From Ilex aquifolium (taxonomy: Eukaryota > Streptophyta > Magnoliopsida > Aquifoliales > Aquifoliaceae), in contig OX637391.1 of the NCBI GenBank assembly GCA_951799425.1, forward strand, positions 14,627,051 through 14,691,050: a DNA stretch of 64,000 bases. The letters are read 5' to 3'. Each line of letters opens with the position of its first letter. Position 1 is the first letter of the stretch. Shown here in pieces: positions 59,531-64,000 of this stretch. The notes beneath the pieces were generated by a model. The model searched no databases and was not told where the DNA came from. It saw only the letters and a program-made list of their open reading frames with translations. The translations under genes were made by a program, and so were the position numbers.

Positions 59531-61000
59531 TAAGATACAATGATATTTACACAAGATACTAGTCTGGGTGGATTTCCAAGAAAAATCTAATGTAATATTT
59601 CTATTAAAGGTTACTCTAATTTTCTATGGAGCTCCTTGCCGAAGTGAGAGGTTGGCCATGTATAATTCTAACCTTAAGAAATGCGGACACATCACATTAC
59701 TTATATGGATTTTTCTCTTCAATAGTGCTGATTAGTTGCTGTAGACTACTTATCTACAAAGTAAACAGTTGTTATGGATTAGAGAGATACCAGATTACCC
59801 TACTGTGAACCACTGTCAGCTGTGTTTTTAATTTCTTTATTTTAGGTTGGTTCTAGCATATCACTGTGAGGTGGTTGTTATACAAGCCAGAAACACGTGC
59901 TGCAATATGATTACCTTAGCAATCTTTCAGAATGCAGAAATTCATACCATTTTGTCTAGTTATATTAATTCCCAGTCACAACGATGAGCTATCATGGAAA
60001 ATGACATGGAAATTACTCAAAAATGTTTGTAGTCCAGACCTACCCTAACAAATTCAGCAAAACTCAGAAATCCCATTAACAGTAAAGTGCCTAAAATCAT
60101 AACTTTTCACCAAACCAGTAAAACAAACCATCTTGAAATTGAGAAAATCACAAATAATGCCCCAACAAAAGGGTATAATTTCCAAATTTTCAATTCACAA
60201 AATGCATATCAAAACATACACGAACGGTACATCTAAACAATGAAGTATATTCACATTAATCTATTGAACATTCTTAAAGTACCCAAGGTTGAATAAAATG
60301 AACAAACAAACAACACACATTTGAACCTCCAGCACACATCAAGAAGTCTGAACCTCCAGCTCATAAATTTCTGAAGAAAGAGAGGCAGAGACCACACTAC
60401 CTTCGGTGGGTCGCCGGAGTTGCTAAAGGAGCAGTCGTCAGAGGACAGGCCGCTTGCTACAGAGAGAGACTCCACAGCTTTGTGAACTCCTTCTCCCACC
60501 TAAGATCGTTCGTCGGAGGAGTGGTTCTTCGTCGGAGGTAGACTCCTGCGCCGTAGTAGTCTTCGTCGGCGGTAAAAGCCTAAACCTAACTGATCTTCAT
60601 CGGAGGTGTGGAGTGGAAATGATGGGTATTATGCGCGATGAGTTTAGTTTAGACAGATTAGGGATTTTGTGAATTGGGAAATTGGGGAAATTTGGGGTCT
60701 GACTATAAGAGGTATAAAACGTCATTGCAAATGATGTTTTCTAACCCTCATTTTTTTTAACGTCTGTTAATTGCCGTTTGAAAATTTATGGGGTAAAACG
60801 TCATTTTGAATGACGTTTTTTCAAAAAAAATTCTAGTTTAAAGTCGTCATTTCAAATAACGTTTTAACTCATGAAGGCGTCATTCTAAATGACGTTTTAA
60901 AAAAAAAAAAACTAGATTTGAAAAATAAGTTTAAAACAGACTGGTTTAGGAGATTAAGATAGTGGAGAGATTGAGTTTGGGGAAAAGCTTGCATAGGATA

Positions 61001-61290
61001 GGATTCAATTCATAGTAGTGATAATATCCACCATTTTATCTTATCCTTATTATATCATGTTTGAATCCAAGTTAGTATAAGATATGAGTCCATTATTCTA
61101 ATACCAATATAATGTTTGAATAAAGTATTAGTGTGTGGTATTGAGTTCAAAAAAAAAAAAACACCCTACATCAATACATAATTGTTTAGCCTATAGGGAT
61201 AATCTTCTCATTTAGATATTACTATCAATCATGTCTCATAAAATACTGTCTATTACATGGCATTGATTTATACTAAGAATGAAGTGTTAA
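61001..61290. other. AT-rich flank, possible worn MITE
   Basis: Repeated words such as 'tattaataccaatataatgt' class suggest an old Tourist-like remnant, but paired ends are not clear. Confidence 0.3.
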
Positions 61291-61294
61291 ATTC

Positions 61295-61410
61295 AACGGG
61301 CTTTTGGTCCAATGGTACTCCTTACCTTATGAATGTTTTGTCTTCTTGAGGTCAAGGGTTCAAGTTCCCCTTCCCCTCTCAAAAAAAAAAATAAATAAAA
61401 AATAATAGTG
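61295..61410 (+). repeat. SINE-like tRNA-derived repeat
   Basis: A-box-like 'tggtccaatggta' (61306-61318) and B-box-like 'ggttcaagttc' (61358-61368), followed by an A-rich tail (61381-61405), is the layout of a plant SINE. The head 'caacggrcttttggtccaat' recurs at 61418-61437, as though a second copy began there and was then cut off. Confidence 0.5.
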
Positions 61411-61440
61411 TTTTATCAACGGACTTTTGGTCCAATGATA

Positions 61441-62340
61441 TCTATATAATAAAGTAGAGCGAAGTTTGAATCCAAAAGACAAAGAGGGGTCCAGATCGTT
61501 TTAACACAAAATCTAAAATACAAAGAGAGGTCCAGATCGTTTTGAAACAAAAGACGGTTTAGATTATCTCAAAAATTTTGATCCAATGGTCTATGATTAG
61601 TCCTAAATTTTTTTTTCCCGCCCATGAAGAAGCCTATCTCTCACACGTATCTCTCACTTCTGCCTCTCTCTCTCACGGTTCTCTCTTTCCCATTGAACGC
61701 GCAGCTGATAACGCCAAAAAATATACGACCAAATTCACACCTCACTCTCCCAAAACCCAGCTGATAACCCCAAATTCACACCTCACTCTCCCAAAACATA
61801 CGATTGCCACTGCCTTAACCACTGGATCTTCTGTCACTCATCTAACTCCCGACGCCACCAGTAAGCCACCAACGAAGATGGCACACCCCAACGCCACCAA
61901 CGACGACGCTAGCGACATATGAATCCCTCTCTGAAGTAATTCGGAGTCGGCGATGCTTTCTCACTCCCTCCATCAGCGACGTCGCCATACGCCAGGTATG
62001 TCCCTCCCCCTCGCTTAATCCTCTCTTTCCCCCTCTGTCACGTACACCTCTCTATCTCTCACCATCTCTGACTTTTACACCACCCATGGTTGAATCCACA
62101 TTCTCCCACCCACCAGCGAGTGAAGACGCCATCAGCGAGGCCTTTCTTCCCAGGCTCTCTAGGTATCTCTCTATCCCCCTCTCTCTTCTCACAGCCGAAA
62201 CCCCTCTGTCAAACCCAAACCCAAACCCAAACCCAAACCCAAACCCAAACCCAAACCCAATCATCTCTCTCTCTCTCTCACTCAAAATGGCATTATCAAC
62301 TACGACCTATAAGTTGTTCGACAAAATGTCCCAAAGGATC
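61441..62340 (+). other. Possible Helitron 5' end and downstream low-complexity region
   Basis: 'tctatataataaagtagag' at 61441, after an A, resembles plant Helitron 5' ends (TC start, insertion between A and T). No CTRR hairpin end was located. The following sequence is CT-rich with Ser/Thr/Pro-rich open frames that I do not call genes. Confidence 0.35.
62213..62258 (+). repeat. (CCCAAA)n hexamer microsatellite
   Basis: About seven to eight uninterrupted copies, giving Asn-Pro or Gln-Thr frames depending on phase. Similar to but not the same as the plant telomere repeat CCCTAAA. Confidence 0.95.
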
Positions 62341-62349
62341 TTGATTTAG

Positions 62350-64000
62350 CCCCCTCTCTTCCATACACGTAAATCTACAAGTGCTTAATTAGGGTTTGGT
62401 TTTCATAACGATTGTGTGATTTTGGAATGGGAGTTTGATGAATTTTATTTTTGTGTTGTCTTAGATTTCAGCATACATATGTGATTTGGTGTTGCCTTAA
62501 ACTAAGAAAAGGGTTCTCTGGTGCCGTCTTACTACTCTGGGTATTTGATTTCGTGCTTATATGAAGATGAAGATCCACAGGGTACTATTATTTTTCCTAT
62601 TTGTTTAGTTCTCATAACTGTCCATAGTTCGGTACGTTGGTGTATGTTCAACGAACAAATATATCCTGTTACTTATGAGTTATGATTTTTTATTGTTCCT
62701 TTGTTTGTACATTAAACCCAATGATTATTATTATTATTATTGTGATAACCGTACACAGCAAATGATTGGTGATTGAATTGTTAGTTTGATGTTTACTTGG
62801 TGTTTAGTTTGTGATTTTTGTTTGCAGGTCCGAGCTTTTGGGTTTCAATGTGTTCAATGGAATAAAGAAATTATCATGTGAAGGCTCGAGAGGCCCCTCA
62901 CTTCATCTCTAACATGATTTTCCAAGCCAAACTCAACTTTCGTGCGATTATGGTAATTTACTAAGTTGTCGTAGTTGTCTATTAATCCATATATACTGTT
63001 TATTCTTAAATTGATAATTCATAATTTTGCACACCATATGTCTGTTATCAGTGTATTAAATTGTCTTTGGGTTGGGGTTAGTATTTTTGCTATAGTTAGT
63101 TTTTGACTCTTTGTATGTGTATCTTTGCCTTTTCTTTTTTGGTTTTGGGTGTTGGTGGGAAGTACCTTGAAGAGTGGTGTTTGTTGAAACCAATCTGTGT
63201 TTGTTTGGGCATCTAGGTTTAGTTTAATTTGTTATATATTTTTATTTGGTCTTGAAGCGTTAAAATTGAAGTGAATATGCCTTTAACTAATGTCTTAGCA
63301 TTCCAGTTACAATTTACAATGGCTTAAGTTGCAATGTGATTTTTTTTTTCTTTGCATGCATAATGACAGACAGTTTTTGGACTCAATGTGAGTACTCAGG
63401 ACTCAATACAAGTATTTAGCTTTCATGGGTTTTCTATTGGCTTTCCGTGTTACTGCCATTGATTTAGTAGTTTCTTTTGTTTGATGATTTCTGTAGGTAA
63501 CTCTGATTTCGTGTTGAATCATTGAGATTCAAATTAGTGGTGAGTTTATATAATTATTTGTGCTATGATATGACTCTTTGAGTTTTTGTTACCTGGTTCT
63601 GTTTTACTGAAAGCTAATTAAGTTAATTAAGCCTAAGCATTGTAGTGGAGGGTTGAAAAAATCTCCACCAGGTTGCCTACAAGGATTAGATAAGCAAGTT
63701 TATTGACAATGCTTTAGTTCGCTTTACTTAGTAAGAAATTGTATGTTAATTTTGCTATGGCTCAATTTGATTCGAATTTTTGGTTTAATTACTGTATTGG
63801 AATCTTAAATTACAGGTCTGTGAACATGTTGACAGTGAATGAGAATAGATAAGACTGGTATGTGTTTGTTTCTACTGCTTTTTTGATTTTTCTCTACGAA
63901 AATGAGATGATTTTCTACATGAAATTTTCATCTCTATTTTTTTTTTGTTGCACTTTGCACATCAACACACACGCACATAGCACACACAACACACATGAGT
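62350..64000. other. Right-end region without a recognisable gene
   Basis: T-rich on the + strand, with intron-like texture and short GC-richer patches (62826-62950). I cannot assemble a protein-like frame on either strand. It could be a non-coding transcript or the start of a gene beyond the window. Confidence 0.35.

Larger units (their letters stand above)
56685..60990. mobile_element. Long-TIR DNA transposon carrying a broken Harbinger-type transposase
   Basis: The left arm (56686-56900) and right arm (60715-60989) pair over ~220 bp: 'agcttttccccaaactca' against its reverse complement, then 'ctgttttaaacttattt'. Inside the arms 'cgtcattNNaaatgacg' palindromes repeat. Flanks 'tataggata' (56676-56684) and 'cataggata' (60992-61000) could be a 9-bp duplication, suggesting a MULE. 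The transposase relic inside is PIF/Harbinger type, which expects 3 bp. The class is therefore unsettled and the exact ends uncertain. Confidence 0.6.

Noticed and set aside
61300..61370. A functional tRNA gene
   Set aside because: A- and B-box-like words are present but no cloverleaf can be drawn, and an A-rich tail follows, so SINE-like is the better reading.
62086..62349. Protein-coding gene starting MVESTFSHPPASEDA
   Set aside because: The second half is the CCCAAA microsatellite, no family is recognised, and frames overlap with similar length.

Overview
This is a nuclear genome window from a flowering plant, most likely a eudicot. It shows long AT-rich intergenic DNA, LTR retrotransposons with plant-type primer-binding sites, many MITEs, and one spliced host gene of a plant-specific C2-domain family. 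I see no rRNA, no tRNA gene, no CRISPR array and no bacterial or organellar gene. The species cannot be read from the sequence.

The only host gene I can defend is a three-exon gene on the + strand (30525-32464). It encodes a 167-aa single-C2-domain CAR (C2-domain ABA-related) protein. Nearly everything else is transposable elements and their remains.

Layout. 1-1132: 3' end of a Tat-type Ty3/gypsy element with its LTR. 1271-3746: Tourist-like element with a MULE-type MITE nested in it. 4540-16690 and 16835-25470: two copies of a large direct tandem duplication, recognised by a string of short shared anchors in the same order. Each copy was later split by different insertions. Copy 1 received a hAT MITE (5300-5943), a MULE-type element (6011-7257), a Copia element (8584-13329), two MULE-type MITEs (13579-14300, 14383-14897) and a Tourist-like MITE (16077-16660). 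Copy 2 received a small MITE and a gag-only LTR element (18492-24040). For several insertions the other copy is an empty site. 25841-26967: Tourist-like element with a hAT MITE nested in it. 28154-28842: large hairpin-forming inverted repeat. 30.3-32.6 kb: the CAR gene. 33473-54665: a multi-level nest. A hAT element contains a MULE-type MITE and an old degraded Copia. The Copia contains a Tourist-like element, which contains a 12.4-kb Tat-lineage Ty3/gypsy element with a perfect 5-bp target duplication. 56685-60990: long-TIR element carrying a PIF/Harbinger transposase remnant that lacks its catalytic core, plus a nested hAT MITE. 61.3-62.3 kb: SINE-like and Helitron-like ends. 62.35-64 kb: no recognisable gene.

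Part 2 highlights. The Tat element carries two spliced genes on the antisense strand downstream of pol, whose introns restore reading frame. In-frame stops across several elements are almost all explained by C-to-T change. The tandem duplication gives a natural before/after record of insertions. Most element boundaries come from target-site duplications and terminal repeats read by eye. Alignments, percent identities and expression were not computed.
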